From Mariniphaga sp041687255 (GTDB taxonomy: Bacteria > Bacteroidota > Bacteroidia > Bacteroidales > Prolixibacteraceae), in assembly GCA_041687255.1 (NCBI GenBank), contig JAWLCL010000002.1:465092-529091 (forward strand): a stretch of DNA of 64,000 bases, in the 5' to 3' direction. The translations under genes were made by a program, and so were the position numbers. Each line of letters starts with the position of its first letter. Position 1 is the first letter of the stretch. Shown here piece after piece: positions 45,427-54,317 of the stretch. A model generated the notes under the pieces. That model made no database searches and was not told the origin of the DNA. It saw only the letters and a program-made list of their open reading frames with translations.

Positions 45427-45693
45427 TTATTCATTTTTCTTTAACTGGGCTTTAAGTGATAAGTTTTCCAGGCTTAATTCGGCAAACATCCTTTTGAGCC
45501 TCTCGTTATCTTCCTTTAGTTTATTGATGTGTTGAATATCAAATAACAATTGGTTCCGATATTTTGCTTTCCAGTTGTAAAAAGTAGCCTGGCTGATTCC
45601 ATACTTTTCAACAATTTGTTGAATGGGGGTGCCGTCATCATAATCCTGAAGGATTTTCCTGATTTCCGATTCTTTAAATCTTCTTCTTGTCAT
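45427..45693 (-). CDS. Solitary IS3/IS911 OrfA-like helix-turn-helix protein
   Basis: An 88-residue protein. Residues 3-45 (RRRFKESEIRKILQDYDDGT, then QQIVEKYGISQATFYNWKAKY) are the helix-turn-helix of IS3-family OrfA transposase subunits. Residues 55-86 form a leucine-zipper-like coiled coil (KLKEDNERLKRMFAEL and LENLSLKAQLKK). In a real IS3 element an orfB with a DDE domain would overlap in the -1 frame. Nothing like that follows, and no terminal inverted repeats are visible. It may be a domesticated DNA-binding protein that controls the downstream polysaccharide operon, or the stub of a lost element. Its intact frame and RBS-like AAAGG upstream favour an expressed gene. Confidence 0.72.
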   Translation of the reverse strand: MTRRRFKESEIRKILQDYDDGTPIQQIVEKYGISQATFYNWKAKYRNQLLFDIQHINKLKEDNERLKRMFAELSLENLSLKAQLKKNE

Positions 45694-46379
45694 TTTTTGT
45701 GATTTTTACCTTTAAAAAATTAATGATGGGAATAAAAAGTTTTGGAGTTTGTTCTCCAAAATGGCATGTCGCATTTAAAGCTGTTGTTCTAAATTGATAA
45801 TTAGAATGATAATAGAATAATTCTATTCGTTTTTAGAAATAAGTAGTATAAAAATTCGGGAAATTGTTATGTATATTTGGCAATTGGGAAGGGTTCCCCC
45901 TCTGTCACTTACATTTGAGTGGCATTTTCTTAAATTTTTCAAACATGTTTCAGACAAAAGGTCAACAACGATAAACTGCTAAAAGTTTAGAATAAATCAA
46001 TAGAAATTTAATGTAAATTAACAGATGAGATATATGTTGCTGAATTCTATCATTTTATATTTCCTATTTGAAAAATCTATCCTTTATAAAATTTAACTAT
46101 AATATTTTCTTATTAATTATTCTAGAAAGAATAAAAAATTTGTTATGTCAGAATGTGAAAATTACAAAGCCTTACTTTTGCTGTGCCTTTTAATAACTAA
46201 GGATCTACAATTTAATTCCTGTGAGACAAACAATCTAAAAACCTTAGTAGAGTTAATTGGAACAACTCCAAATTTGCTTTAGAAAAGTTACGTAAAAAAA
46301 ATTGTTAAAAAAAGAAATTTTAACATTTAGACATATTTTTTTTTAATAATGCATAAAATCCTGCGAATTAATTAAATGC
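45694..46379. other. Long AT-rich non-coding region at the head of the polysaccharide operon
   Basis: Nearly 0.7 kb without coding signal. It contains a palindrome AATAGAAT-A-ATTCTATT at 45811-45827, and on the plus strand an isolated TACTTTTG (46173-46180) that matches the -7 consensus and faces the terminator at 46380. The minus strand shows no clean TAnnTTTG for the operon; the nearest is a one-mismatch TATCGTTG at 45973-45966. Confidence 0.5.
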
Positions 46380-46414
46380 AAAAAGCCAACAAGCATAAGC
46401 TATGTTGGCTTTTT
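46380..46414. terminator. Intrinsic terminator of the 4Fe-4S gene
   Basis: A 12-bp perfect stem (AAAAAGCCAACA at 46380-46391 with TGTTGGCTTTTT at 46403-46414) around an 11-base loop. Read on the minus strand it ends in TTTTT followed by GCATTTAATT, 68 bases past the stop of the ferredoxin-like gene. It could also end transcripts from the plus-strand side. Confidence 0.85.
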
Positions 46415-46481
46415 AGGAATTTAATGTTTTTCAGATGTTCCTAAATATCAGAATTGTGGATTTGTTTTTCAGCAGGTGAAT

Positions 46482-47360
46482 TTATATCCACTGTTCGTTT
46501 TGTAATTCACCTTCAATTCCAATTACTGCCAGTTTAACGGGAACTTTTCTGCCTGCTTCACCAAGTGCCGACTGTATCATACTAACCAGTCCACTGCAAC
46601 AAGGTACTTCCATTACCACTACAGTAATAGTATTTACTTTGGCTTCATCTATCAAACGGATAAATTTTTGAATATAAATTTCTCTTCCCTGGTCAAGTTT
46701 GGGGCAGGCGATGACCACTTTTTTGCCGGCTATAAACTTTTGATGAAAGTTGCCATAGGCAAATGCTGCACAATCGGCAGCTACAAGCAAATCTGCTCCC
46801 TGGAAGTATCCGGCTCCCGGATTAATAAGGTGAAGTTGTACCGGCCACTGGGTTAATGCTGAAGAAGGCTCAGCAACCGGTTGATTCATCCTGATACCTG
46901 CCGGTGTAAAAGAGGCGGCTGCCGAACCCGGACATCCTGCAGAATTTGACCGGCTTGGACCAGTCTGCTTATTTTTACCGTGCAGCAATTCGTGTACTTC
47001 ACTTATTGAAAAGGGCATAAGACTCCTGTTGGTTTTGATGTAATTTAATGCCTGATTTAAATATTCCATTTCATTATGTTCCTGCAAGTGCTTGAGATGT
47101 GCAAAAACGGTAGCTTTCCCGCTTTTTATCATTTGGGCAATTACCAGTTCCTCGTCATATTCCCGGGCTTCACGCTTTTCTATAGTGATGGCATCTTGCG
47201 GGCAATGACCCAGGCATGCTCCTAACCCGTCGCACATCAATTCGCTTATGAGTCTTGCTTTTCCATCAATGATCTGAAGGGCTCCTTCATGACAGTTTGG
47301 AACACATTGTCCGCAACCATCGCACAATGCTTCATCTATTTTTACTATTTCACGTATCAT
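46482..47360 (-). CDS. 4Fe-4S ferredoxin-domain protein with C-terminal redox-like domain
   Basis: A 292-residue protein. I choose the ATG at 47360 because the upstream in-frame ATG at 47417 lies inside the promoter and operator. The N-terminus binds two clusters: CDGCGQCVPNCHEGAL (residues 15-30), and CDGLGACLGHCPQDAI (about 43-58), in which the second cysteine is a leucine, as usual in this family. The C-terminal half contains INPGAGYFQGADLLVAADCAAFA and VVMEVPCCSGLV, with cysteines that may bind a further cluster or act in redox chemistry. This architecture is common in strict anaerobes, often under control of Crp/Fnr-type stress regulators. Its exact reaction is not established. Confidence 0.82.
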   Translation of the reverse strand: MIREIVKIDEALCDGCGQCVPNCHEGALQIIDGKARLISELMCDGLGACLGHCPQDAITIEKREAREYDEELVIAQMIKSGKATVFAHLKHLQEHNEMEYLNQALNYIKTNRSLMPFSISEVHELLHGKNKQTGPSRSNSAGCPGSAAASFTPAGIRMNQPVAEPSSALTQWPVQLHLINPGAGYFQGADLLVAADCAAFAYGNFHQKFIAGKKVVIACPKLDQGREIYIQKFIRLIDEAKVNTITVVVMEVPCCSGLVSMIQSALGEAGRKVPVKLAVIGIEGELQNEQWI

Positions 47361-47380
47361 TCTTTGTATTTTTCTCAAAA

Positions 47381-47388
47381 CAAAACTA
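47381..47388 (-). promoter_or_regulatory. -7 promoter element of the 4Fe-4S gene
   Basis: On the minus strand it reads TAGTTTTG, an exact match to TAnnTTTG, about 20 bases upstream of the chosen ATG. It would start transcription near 47375, which rules out the longer reading frame from 47417. Confidence 0.6.
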
Positions 47389-47409
47389 GAGAAACTCCGT
47401 TTCTGAAAA

Positions 47410-47425
47410 TGTATCAAATGTTACA
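47410..47425. promoter_or_regulatory. Palindromic operator for the Crp/Fnr-family regulator
   Basis: The sequence TGTATC-AAAT-GTTACA is an inverted repeat with one mismatch from TGTAAC-N4-GTTACA, the type of site used by Bacteroidetes HcpR-like Crp/Fnr proteins. Its centre lies about 42 bases upstream of the inferred start of the 4Fe-4S transcript, the class II activator position. It ends two bases before the ATG of the regulator gene itself, so binding would also interfere with that gene's own 5' end. Confidence 0.6.
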
Positions 47426-47427
47426 AA

Positions 47428-48105
47428 ATGATAAATTTTAAACTACTTGCCGATTGCCCTGTGTTTAAGGGGATTCCTGAAAATGAGCTGACAGTTTTGA
47501 TAAAACAGATACATTACCAGATCAGGCAATTTAAAAAGAACGATGTAGTGGCAATTGCCGGAGAAAAAGTAAAAAATCTATACATAATCCTGTCGGGGAG
47601 CGTAAAAGGAGAAATGATAGATTATTCAGGGAAAACAATAAAAATAGAAGATATTGAAGCTCCCCGCCCACTGGCTACTGCTTTTTTGTTTGGTAAGGAG
47701 AACACTTTTCCGGTAACTGTCACAGCGAGCAACGATGTGGAGATCCTTTCCATTCCTGTAGAAGATTTTCTGAACCTGTTACAAAAAAATAAACTGGTCC
47801 TTCTGAATTACCTGAACAGCATTTCATCCAGGAGTCAGTTTCTTTCACGGAAACTTCAGTTTTTAAGTTTTAAAACTATAAAAGGGAAAATTGCACATTT
47901 TCTCCTGCAGCAAGCCGGTTCAGATTTGCATTCAGTGGAGCTGAATGCTACGCAGCAGCAATTGGCTGAGCTTTTTGGAGTGACTCGTCCATCACTGGCC
48001 AGGGTAATGGGGGACATGCAGGATGAAAAAATAATAGCCGTTGAAAAGAAAACAGTAAGACTGTTGAATAAAGAAGAACTTGGCAAACTCATTCAGCATG
48101 GATAG
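47428..48105 (+). CDS. Crp/Fnr-family transcription regulator (HcpR-like)
   Basis: A 225-residue regulator. The cyclic-nucleotide-binding-like sensor domain spans about residues 10-130, with FKKNDVVAIAGEKVKNLYII, GSVKGEMIDYSGKTIKIEDI and EAPRPLATAFLFG. A dimer helix follows, then a winged helix-turn-helix (NATQQQLAELFGVTRPSLAR, near 168-187). The sensor sequence resembles Bacteroidetes HcpR proteins, which respond to nitric oxide; no cysteine set for an Fe-S cluster is present, so it is not Fnr proper. It is divergent from a 4Fe-4S gene and shares the intergenic operator. The HcpR label is a likeness, not proven. Confidence 0.85.
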   Translation: MINFKLLADCPVFKGIPENELTVLIKQIHYQIRQFKKNDVVAIAGEKVKNLYIILSGSVKGEMIDYSGKTIKIEDIEAPRPLATAFLFGKENTFPVTVTASNDVEILSIPVEDFLNLLQKNKLVLLNYLNSISSRSQFLSRKLQFLSFKTIKGKIAHFLLQQAGSDLHSVELNATQQQLAELFGVTRPSLARVMGDMQDEKIIAVEKKTVRLLNKEELGKLIQHG

Positions 48106-48853
48106 CAGCATTATATCTTATCCTTTATTCAAAGGTTTTCACCAGGTAAAAGCCTTTACTACCGTAAAGCAGACAATAACAGGAGATGCCAGTCCCCGGT
48201 TTACCGGAATGCCTGAATTAAGTACTGAACAAAACAGGAAAAAGCTTGCCGGGGTTTTAAGTATTGAAGCAGGTCAGTTTGTATTTCCCGGGCAAACACA
48301 TACAAATTCTGTTGAATGTCTGGAAGAAATTCCTTCAGGGGAACTTAAGGACACAGATGCCCTGGTTACCAGCCAGCCGGGAATATGCTTATGTGTGCAG
48401 ACGGCCGATTGTGTGCCCATTCTTATGTTCGACCCGGTAAATAATACTGTTGGTGCTGTCCATGCAGGATGGCGCGGTACTGTGGGGCTTATTGCCGGGA
48501 AAGTGGTTTTTGTACTTAAGCATTGTTTTTCTTCTGATCCTAAAAACATCAAAGCCGTGATTGGTCCATCCATCGGCCCTGAGAAGTACGAAGTGGGCAA
48601 TGAAGTTGTGGAGGCTGTAATGAAATGCATTCCCAACCCGGAGCATTCCCTTGAATTGTATCCTTCGGGGAAATATCATTTTAACCTGTGGGAGGCTAAC
48701 CGGCAGGTTTTGCTTAATAGTGGCATTCCGGAAGAAAACATCGAAATTTCAGGTTACTGCACCTATACTGAGGAGGAAACGTTTTTTTCTGCACGACGTG
48801 AAAGCATTGAAACCGGAAGATTGGTTTCGGGAATTATGCTGCTTAACAGTTAA
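48098..48853 (+). CDS. pgeF: LACC1/YfiH-family purine nucleoside phosphorylase
   Basis: A 251-residue zinc enzyme of the family first called polyphenol oxidase and later shown to cleave adenosine and other purine nucleosides. It also includes the peptidoglycan-editing factor PgeF. Metal and active-site motifs are GQTHTNSVE (first histidine), CLCVQTADCVPIL (cysteine) and AVHAGWRGTVG (second histidine), in the usual order. IGPSIGPEKYEVG and the C-terminal FFSARRE are also conserved. I take the ATG at 48098, which overlaps the end of the regulator gene by eight bases, so the two are translationally coupled. Confidence 0.92.
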   Translation: MDSSIISYPLFKGFHQVKAFTTVKQTITGDASPRFTGMPELSTEQNRKKLAGVLSIEAGQFVFPGQTHTNSVECLEEIPSGELKDTDALVTSQPGICLCVQTADCVPILMFDPVNNTVGAVHAGWRGTVGLIAGKVVFVLKHCFSSDPKNIKAVIGPSIGPEKYEVGNEVVEAVMKCIPNPEHSLELYPSGKYHFNLWEANRQVLLNSGIPEENIEISGYCTYTEEETFFSARRESIETGRLVSGIMLLNS

Positions 48854-48907
48854 GTTTTAAAAATCGCTAAAATGCAAATCTGTTCTTTCTCATTGCTGCA
48901 AAACAAT

Positions 48908-48915
48908 TATCTTCG
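48908..48915 (+). promoter_or_regulatory. Candidate -7 element for the DUF2723 operon
   Basis: TATCTTCG resembles TAnnTTTG with one mismatch, a variant common in the phylum. It lies 50 bases upstream of the DUF2723 start. No good -33 TTG lies at the normal spacing. Confidence 0.4.
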
Positions 48916-48964
48916 CAATTTAAACATTTCTCTAGTATTGGTTTAGAGTAGAAAACAAAAGTAA

Positions 48965-51900
48965 ATGAAAAAATACAGTTTTTACAACAGGCTTACCGGA
49001 TGGGTGATCTTCATTATTTCTGCCGTGGTTTACCTGTTGACCATTGAACCAACCACCAGCTTTTGGGATACCGGTGAATTCATAACCACTTCGTTTAAGC
49101 TTGAAATAGGACATCCTCCCGGCGCGCCTATTTTCATGATATTCGGGCGCTTCTTTTCAATGTTTGGAGGTCCAGAAAATGCTGCAGTTATGATTAATGC
49201 CATGTCGGCCCTGGCAAGTGCATTTACAATTTTGTTCCTGTTCTGGACAATAACTCACCTGGCAAAGAAGCTGGTTGTAAAGGAAGATGAAATTACTGCC
49301 GGAAATATTGTATCAATAATGGCAGCCGGTGTGGTAGGAGCATTGGCCTATGCTTTTTCCGATACCTTTTGGTTCTCTGCTGTTGAAGGTGAGGTTTATG
49401 CATTTTCCTCCATGTTAACGGCAATTGTTTTCTGGGCAATTCTTAAATGGGAGAATATGGCCGACCAACCCCACGCCAACAAGTGGCTTATTTTTATTGC
49501 ATACATTATAGGATTATCAATTGGTGTTCACCTTCTTAACCTGCTTGCAATTCCGGCTATTGTTTTTGTATATTATTTCCGCAAGTACCAAACAACAAAA
49601 AAAGGAATCGGATATGCTTTAGTGGTATCAGTAGTAGTTCTTGGCATCATCATGTGGGGGATTATACCAGGTGTTGTTACAGTAGCTTCATGGTTTGAAC
49701 TTTTATTTGTTAATACTTTTGGTTTGCCCTACAAATCGGGAGCTTTAGTTTACATTGCACTTGTAATTGCGGCCATTGTTTACGGAATACGTTATACCAC
49801 CCGGCACCGGATGGTTTTTTGGAATACTGTTGTTGTTGCAGTAACAGTTATACTTATCGGATACTCATCGTTTGCTTTAATCATAATTCGTTCAGCTGCC
49901 CAGCCCCCGATGGACCAGAACAGCCCCAATGATGTGTTTTCTTTGTTAAGTTACCTTAACAGGGAGCAATATGGCAATCGTCCGTTATTCTATGGCCAGT
50001 ATTACAACTCACCCCTCGACCCACAGGAACGTTACCTCGAGGGAAAACCAGTTTATTCTCAAATCGATGGGAAGTATGTTGAAACCGACAGACGGGTGGT
50101 ACCAAATTATGACGATAAATTTACAACTGTTTTTCCGCGCATGTGGAGCAGCATGGATCCTTCACATGCCCAGGCATACCAGGATTGGGGCAATATAAAA
50201 GGAAAAAGAATTCAGCACAGGAATGAAGGGGGCCAAACGGAGACCATCGTTAAACCAACCTTTGGCGAAAATCTGCGGTTTTTCATTAATTACCAGGTAG
50301 GACATATGTACTTCCGCTATTTTATGTGGAATTTTGTGGGGAGGCAAAACGACATTCAGGGCCATGGAGGTATACTTCACGGCAACTGGCTTAGCGGCAT
50401 TGATTTTATTGATGAAATGCGATTGGGTGAACAGGATAATCTGCCCGAAAAGTTTGCCGAAAACAAAGCACGGAATAAATATTATTTCCTGCCCCTGATT
50501 CTTGGATTAGCCGGACTCTTTTTTCAGTATAATCGTGGAAAGCAGGGCAAAAAGGATTTCTGGGTTGTATTTCTGTTGTTTTTCATGACCGGACTCGCCA
50601 TTGTTATTTACCTGAATCAGTACCCGATTCAACCCCGCGAACGCGATTATGCCTATGCAGGTTCATTCTATGCCTTTACTATATGGATAGGTTTGGGTGT
50701 ACTTGCCCTGATTGAAGTTTTAAAAAAATATACAAAAGAATCAGTTGCTGCCGGTTTAGCCGGTGTTGTTACTCTGGTTCTGGTTCCCGGAATAATGGCT
50801 GCCGAAAACTGGGATGACCACGATCGTTCAGACCGCTATACTGCACGGGATTTGGGGGCCAACTACCTCAAAACCAGTAAACCCAATGGTATTATATTTA
50901 CCAACGGAGATAACGATACTTTCCCGTTGTGGTACAATCAGGAAGTGGAGGGCGTGCGGACTGACGTAAGGGTTACCAACCTCAGCTATTTGCAGACCGA
51001 TTGGTACATAAACCAGATGAAACGACAGGCCTACGAATCGGAACCGCTGCCTTTTTCAATGAGCGAAGAGAAATACCGGCAGGGAACACGAGATATCATT
51101 TACCTGATGGATAACCCACGTATCAGCCGCAATTCTATTGGCCTGAAAGAAGGTGTTGCCTTCATAGCCGACGATAATCCTGCGACAAAACTTCAGCAGG
51201 CCGGTAATGCCGCTTATTTACCTAAAAAGGTGATACATTTTAAAGTAGATAAAGAAGCGGTGATTCGGAATAAGGTGGTCAGGGAACAGGACTATGACAA
51301 GATTGTTGATACAATTACAATTGATTTATCCGACAGGAATTACCTTTCGAAGGATGAAATGATGATACTCGATCTGTTGGCTACAAATAACTGGGAACGA
51401 CCAATTTACTGGGCAATAACTGTTGGTCGTGCCAAATATATGAACCTTGAGGAGTATTTCCAGGTGGAAGGCTTTGGTTATCGTCTGGTGCCCCTGAAAG
51501 GGGACGCCTCGACCGATATACTCACATTCGGTACAGTGGCCACCGATATCATGTACGACAACATGATGAACAAGTTTGAGTACGGAAATATGAACGATCC
51601 GGATGTCTATCTTGATGAAAACAACATGCGCATGATGACAAACATCCGTACCAGTTTCCACAGGTTGGCATCAGGCCTGGTTCAGGAGGGACAAATGGAC
51701 TCTGCAGTGGCAGTTGTTGACAGGGCATTTGAATTAATTCCCGGTTCGCTGGTGCCTTTTGAATATTTTTCAGTTGCTCTGGCGGGAAATTATTATGCTG
51801 CCGGCGCTGTTGAAAAAGGAAACCAGTTATACACCCAGGCTTTAAGCCAGTTTAATGATGAGCTGGGATATTTCCTTTCTTTAAACAGGAGGTTTATTAA

Positions 51901-52048
51901 TACCCCGGAAATAAATGAGGAGATTCAAAGGAACTTGTTTTATCTCCAGACTATGGAACGTAATGCCCGAAATCATAATGAAACTGAAATGGCGAATAAA
52001 ATAAGGGAGGCAATGGAACAACATTTTGAAACCTATAACGCAATTTAG
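48965..52048 (+). CDS. DUF2723-family membrane glycosyltransferase-like protein
   Basis: A 1027-residue protein. Its N-terminal half has about ten transmembrane helices with a GT-C-like first loop: EPTTSFWDTGEF (D35 and E38), then GHPPGAPIF. The animal homologue TMEM260 is a protein O-mannosyltransferase that uses a dolichyl-phosphate donor, and DUF2723 in Bacteroidetes is therefore suspected to glycosylate exported proteins or glycans. Two central features are RERDYAYAGSFYAF and FTNGDNDTFPLWYNQEVEG. The C-terminal 200 residues are soluble and alpha-helical, TPR-like. The next gene, purD, begins two bases after its stop. Donor and acceptor in bacteria are not known. Confidence 0.85.
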   Translation: MKKYSFYNRLTGWVIFIISAVVYLLTIEPTTSFWDTGEFITTSFKLEIGHPPGAPIFMIFGRFFSMFGGPENAAVMINAMSALASAFTILFLFWTITHLAKKLVVKEDEITAGNIVSIMAAGVVGALAYAFSDTFWFSAVEGEVYAFSSMLTAIVFWAILKWENMADQPHANKWLIFIAYIIGLSIGVHLLNLLAIPAIVFVYYFRKYQTTKKGIGYALVVSVVVLGIIMWGIIPGVVTVASWFELLFVNTFGLPYKSGALVYIALVIAAIVYGIRYTTRHRMVFWNTVVVAVTVILIGYSSFALIIIRSAAQPPMDQNSPNDVFSLLSYLNREQYGNRPLFYGQYYNSPLDPQERYLEGKPVYSQIDGKYVETDRRVVPNYDDKFTTVFPRMWSSMDPSHAQAYQDWGNIKGKRIQHRNEGGQTETIVKPTFGENLRFFINYQVGHMYFRYFMWNFVGRQNDIQGHGGILHGNWLSGIDFIDEMRLGEQDNLPEKFAENKARNKYYFLPLILGLAGLFFQYNRGKQGKKDFWVVFLLFFMTGLAIVIYLNQYPIQPRERDYAYAGSFYAFTIWIGLGVLALIEVLKKYTKESVAAGLAGVVTLVLVPGIMAAENWDDHDRSDRYTARDLGANYLKTSKPNGIIFTNGDNDTFPLWYNQEVEGVRTDVRVTNLSYLQTDWYINQMKRQAYESEPLPFSMSEEKYRQGTRDIIYLMDNPRISRNSIGLKEGVAFIADDNPATKLQQAGNAAYLPKKVIHFKVDKEAVIRNKVVREQDYDKIVDTITIDLSDRNYLSKDEMMILDLLATNNWERPIYWAITVGRAKYMNLEEYFQVEGFGYRLVPLKGDASTDILTFGTVATDIMYDNMMNKFEYGNMNDPDVYLDENNMRMMTNIRTSFHRLASGLVQEGQMDSAVAVVDRAFELIPGSLVPFEYFSVALAGNYYAAGAVEKGNQLYTQALSQFNDELGYFLSLNRRFINTPEINEEIQRNLFYLQTMERNARNHNETEMANKIREAMEQHFETYNAI

Positions 52049-52050
52049 GA

Positions 52051-53319
52051 ATGAACATTCTCATAATCGGGTCAGGAGGACGTGAACATGCTATAGGTTG
52101 GAAAGTCAGCCAAAGCGAAAGGACCGGGAACCTCTATTTTGCTCCCGGAAATGCCGGAACATCTGCTCTTGGCACAAACCTGAAAATTAAAGTAACCGAT
52201 TTTCCAAATCTCAAAAAAGCTGTTCTGGAGAATCAAATTCATGTGGTTGTGGTAGGTCCTGAAGTTCCACTTGCCGAAGGAATACACGACTTTTTTGCCG
52301 GTGAACCTGAACTCGAAAAAGTTTTGGTAGTTGGTCCCAAAAAAGCCGGAGCCAGACTGGAAGGAAGTAAAGATTTCGCCAAAGAGTTTATGGTGCGTCA
52401 CAGAATCCCCACTGCCCGATATCTGACAGTTACTACCGGTAATCTGGAGCAAGGTCTTACTTTTTTGAAGTCCCTGAAAGCACCTTATGTGCTAAAGGCT
52501 GATGGGCTGGCTGCCGGTAAGGGGGTTTTAATAATCGAAGATCGAAAAGAGGCTGAAGGTGCATTAAAGGAAATGCTTGCCGGTAAATTTGGTGAAGCAA
52601 GCAGCAAGGTAGTTATTGAAGAATTTCTAAAAGGAATTGAACTGTCGGTATTTGTTTTAACCGACGGCAAAGATTATAAGATATTGCCTGAAGCTAAAGA
52701 TTATAAACGCATTGGTGAAGGAGATACAGGACTTAATACCGGGGGCATGGGAGCTGTGTCGCCTGTGCCGTTTGCCGGCCCGGAATTCATGGAAAAGGTG
52801 GAGTTGCAGATAATTAAACCCACAATTGAAGGCCTGAGGAGCGAAAACATTGAATACAAAGGTTTTATATTTTTCGGTTTGATTAATGTTCAGGGCGATC
52901 CATTTGTCATTGAATACAATGTGCGAATGGGGGATCCTGAAACGGAAGCCGTGTTGCTGAGGATTAAATCCGACCTGACCGGATTGCTTGTTGCTGCTGC
53001 AAAAGGAACTTTATCGGATGAAACTCTTGAGGTTGACCAAATGGCCGCTGCCACAGTAATGCTGGTTTCGGGTGGATATCCGGGAAGTTACGAAAAAGGC
53101 AAGTTGGTTTCAGGTCTTGACCGGGTAACTTCAAGTGTTGTGTTTCATGCCGGCACAAAGGAGGAGAACCAATCAGTAGTGACTGACGGAGGCAGAGTTC
53201 TGGCAGTTAGCTCGCGTGGAAATACTATAGCTGATGCTTTGGAGCTATCGTATAAAAACGCTGAAAAGATTCAGTTCGACAATAAATATTATCGAAAAGA
53301 TATCGGTTTCGACCTTTAA
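52051..53319 (+). CDS. purD: Phosphoribosylamine-glycine ligase (GAR synthetase)
   Basis: The second enzyme of purine synthesis, an ATP-grasp ligase joining phosphoribosylamine and glycine. The 422-residue length is typical. Motifs: IIGSGGREHAIGWKV (residues 4-18), VVVGPEVPLAEGI, KDFAKEFMVRHRIPTARY, LKADGLAAGKGV (nucleotide loop), NTGGMGAVSPVPF, and EYNVRMGDPETEAVL, which holds the metal-binding glutamate and asparagine. It is placed between a DUF2723 gene and a DUF6427-like gene with two-base gaps on both sides, an odd but tight location for a purine gene. Confidence 0.97.
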   Translation: MNILIIGSGGREHAIGWKVSQSERTGNLYFAPGNAGTSALGTNLKIKVTDFPNLKKAVLENQIHVVVVGPEVPLAEGIHDFFAGEPELEKVLVVGPKKAGARLEGSKDFAKEFMVRHRIPTARYLTVTTGNLEQGLTFLKSLKAPYVLKADGLAAGKGVLIIEDRKEAEGALKEMLAGKFGEASSKVVIEEFLKGIELSVFVLTDGKDYKILPEAKDYKRIGEGDTGLNTGGMGAVSPVPFAGPEFMEKVELQIIKPTIEGLRSENIEYKGFIFFGLINVQGDPFVIEYNVRMGDPETEAVLLRIKSDLTGLLVAAAKGTLSDETLEVDQMAAATVMLVSGGYPGSYEKGKLVSGLDRVTSSVVFHAGTKEENQSVVTDGGRVLAVSSRGNTIADALELSYKNAEKIQFDNKYYRKDIGFDL

Positions 53320-53321
53320 CT

Positions 53322-54308
53322 ATGTTACTTGATAAGTTTAAATCGAATCCTACATTTAATTTTATACTTTTTCCTCTGCTGGGAGTACTTTTTTGGCTGA
53401 GAGATCTTCTTTACCCAAAAAATTATCTTTTTTATCCGGGAGAGGAAAGTAACTTGTTGTATGCTCCTGTACACGAGTTACTGCAGCATTCAGCCCTTCT
53501 GCAAAACCTGGTTGCACTTTGGCTGTTTCTTTTATTGGCCTTTATTATCCTGCAAATCAATATCAGGTTCAACATTATCAGGGTAAGGACCATGATTCCT
53601 GCTACTTTGTTTGTTATCATGGCAGGTGGACTTACTGACATCCATGCCCTGCATCCGGTTTACTTCGGAGCTGTATTTTTCCTTTTTGCTCTCTACCGGC
53701 TGTTAAGTGCATTTGATAAACCAAAACCTTACTCTGCTGCGTTCGATTCAGGATTCTTTCTTGGAATAGCATCATTGTTTTATTTGAATCTTTTGGTCTT
53801 TCTGCCGGCTTTTATCATCGGGGTTGGAATTCTTTCACACGAAAGCAGGTGGAGGAATTATCTAATTCTGTTTACCGGAGTATTGCTGCCTTTCATGTTT
53901 GGGGCAAGTTATGCCTTTTATACTGATAACATAGGGAAATACCTGGAGGTGGTTGAATTAAATGTCATTACCCCTAATGATTATGTTTTAAAGAATACAG
54001 CACTCCAGGGCTACATTATCTTTCTCATTGCTTTGACCCTGCTTGGCAGTTTGAAGATTATTAAGGACTATGATACTAAAAAGGTAAGTACCCGGAAGTT
54101 CTTTATTATTTTTTTCATGATTTTCGTTAGCTCTATTTTCGCTATGCTTTTTATTCCTGCAGTGTCACAGGAAATGCTGTTGTTAACAATTATTCCGGTT
54201 ACATTTCTTATTACCAACTATTTTGTTTTTATTAACAGCCGTTTTTGGGGCGAGCTTATTTTTCTGCTTTTGATTGTTATTGTAGTTGTTATGCAGTTTG
54301 TTTCCTGA
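53322..54308 (+). CDS. Multi-pass membrane protein resembling DUF6427
   Basis: A 328-residue protein with about nine hydrophobic segments and short loops. The first is LFPLLGVLFWLRDLLYP and the last two run VTFLITNYFVFINSRFWGELIFLLLIVIVVV-like to the end (read in two pieces around residues 290-326). It resembles the Bacteroidetes-specific DUF6427 group, for which no function is known. The gene begins two bases after purD and ends nine bases before the carbamoyltransferase, so it is part of the same operon. The family name is recalled from overall look and not from a diagnostic motif. Confidence 0.65.
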   Translation: MLLDKFKSNPTFNFILFPLLGVLFWLRDLLYPKNYLFYPGEESNLLYAPVHELLQHSALLQNLVALWLFLLLAFIILQINIRFNIIRVRTMIPATLFVIMAGGLTDIHALHPVYFGAVFFLFALYRLLSAFDKPKPYSAAFDSGFFLGIASLFYLNLLVFLPAFIIGVGILSHESRWRNYLILFTGVLLPFMFGASYAFYTDNIGKYLEVVELNVITPNDYVLKNTALQGYIIFLIALTLLGSLKIIKDYDTKKVSTRKFFIIFFMIFVSSIFAMLFIPAVSQEMLLLTIIPVTFLITNYFVFINSRFWGELIFLLLIVIVVVMQFVS

Positions 54309-54317
54309 TAAATTTCT

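Noticed and set aside
45427..45693. A complete IS3-family insertion sequence
   Set aside because: No orfB with a DDE domain follows in any frame, and neither terminal inverted repeats nor a target duplication were found.
45694..46379. Invertible capsule promoter flanked by inverted repeats, as in Bacteroides fragilis
   Set aside because: I found no long inverted repeats flanking a promoter in this interval, and no serine or tyrosine recombinase gene in the window.
47361..47417. Longer start for the 4Fe-4S protein
   Set aside because: The extra 19 codons cover the -7 element and part of the palindromic operator. The product from 47360 starts directly before the first cluster-binding motif, as in the family.
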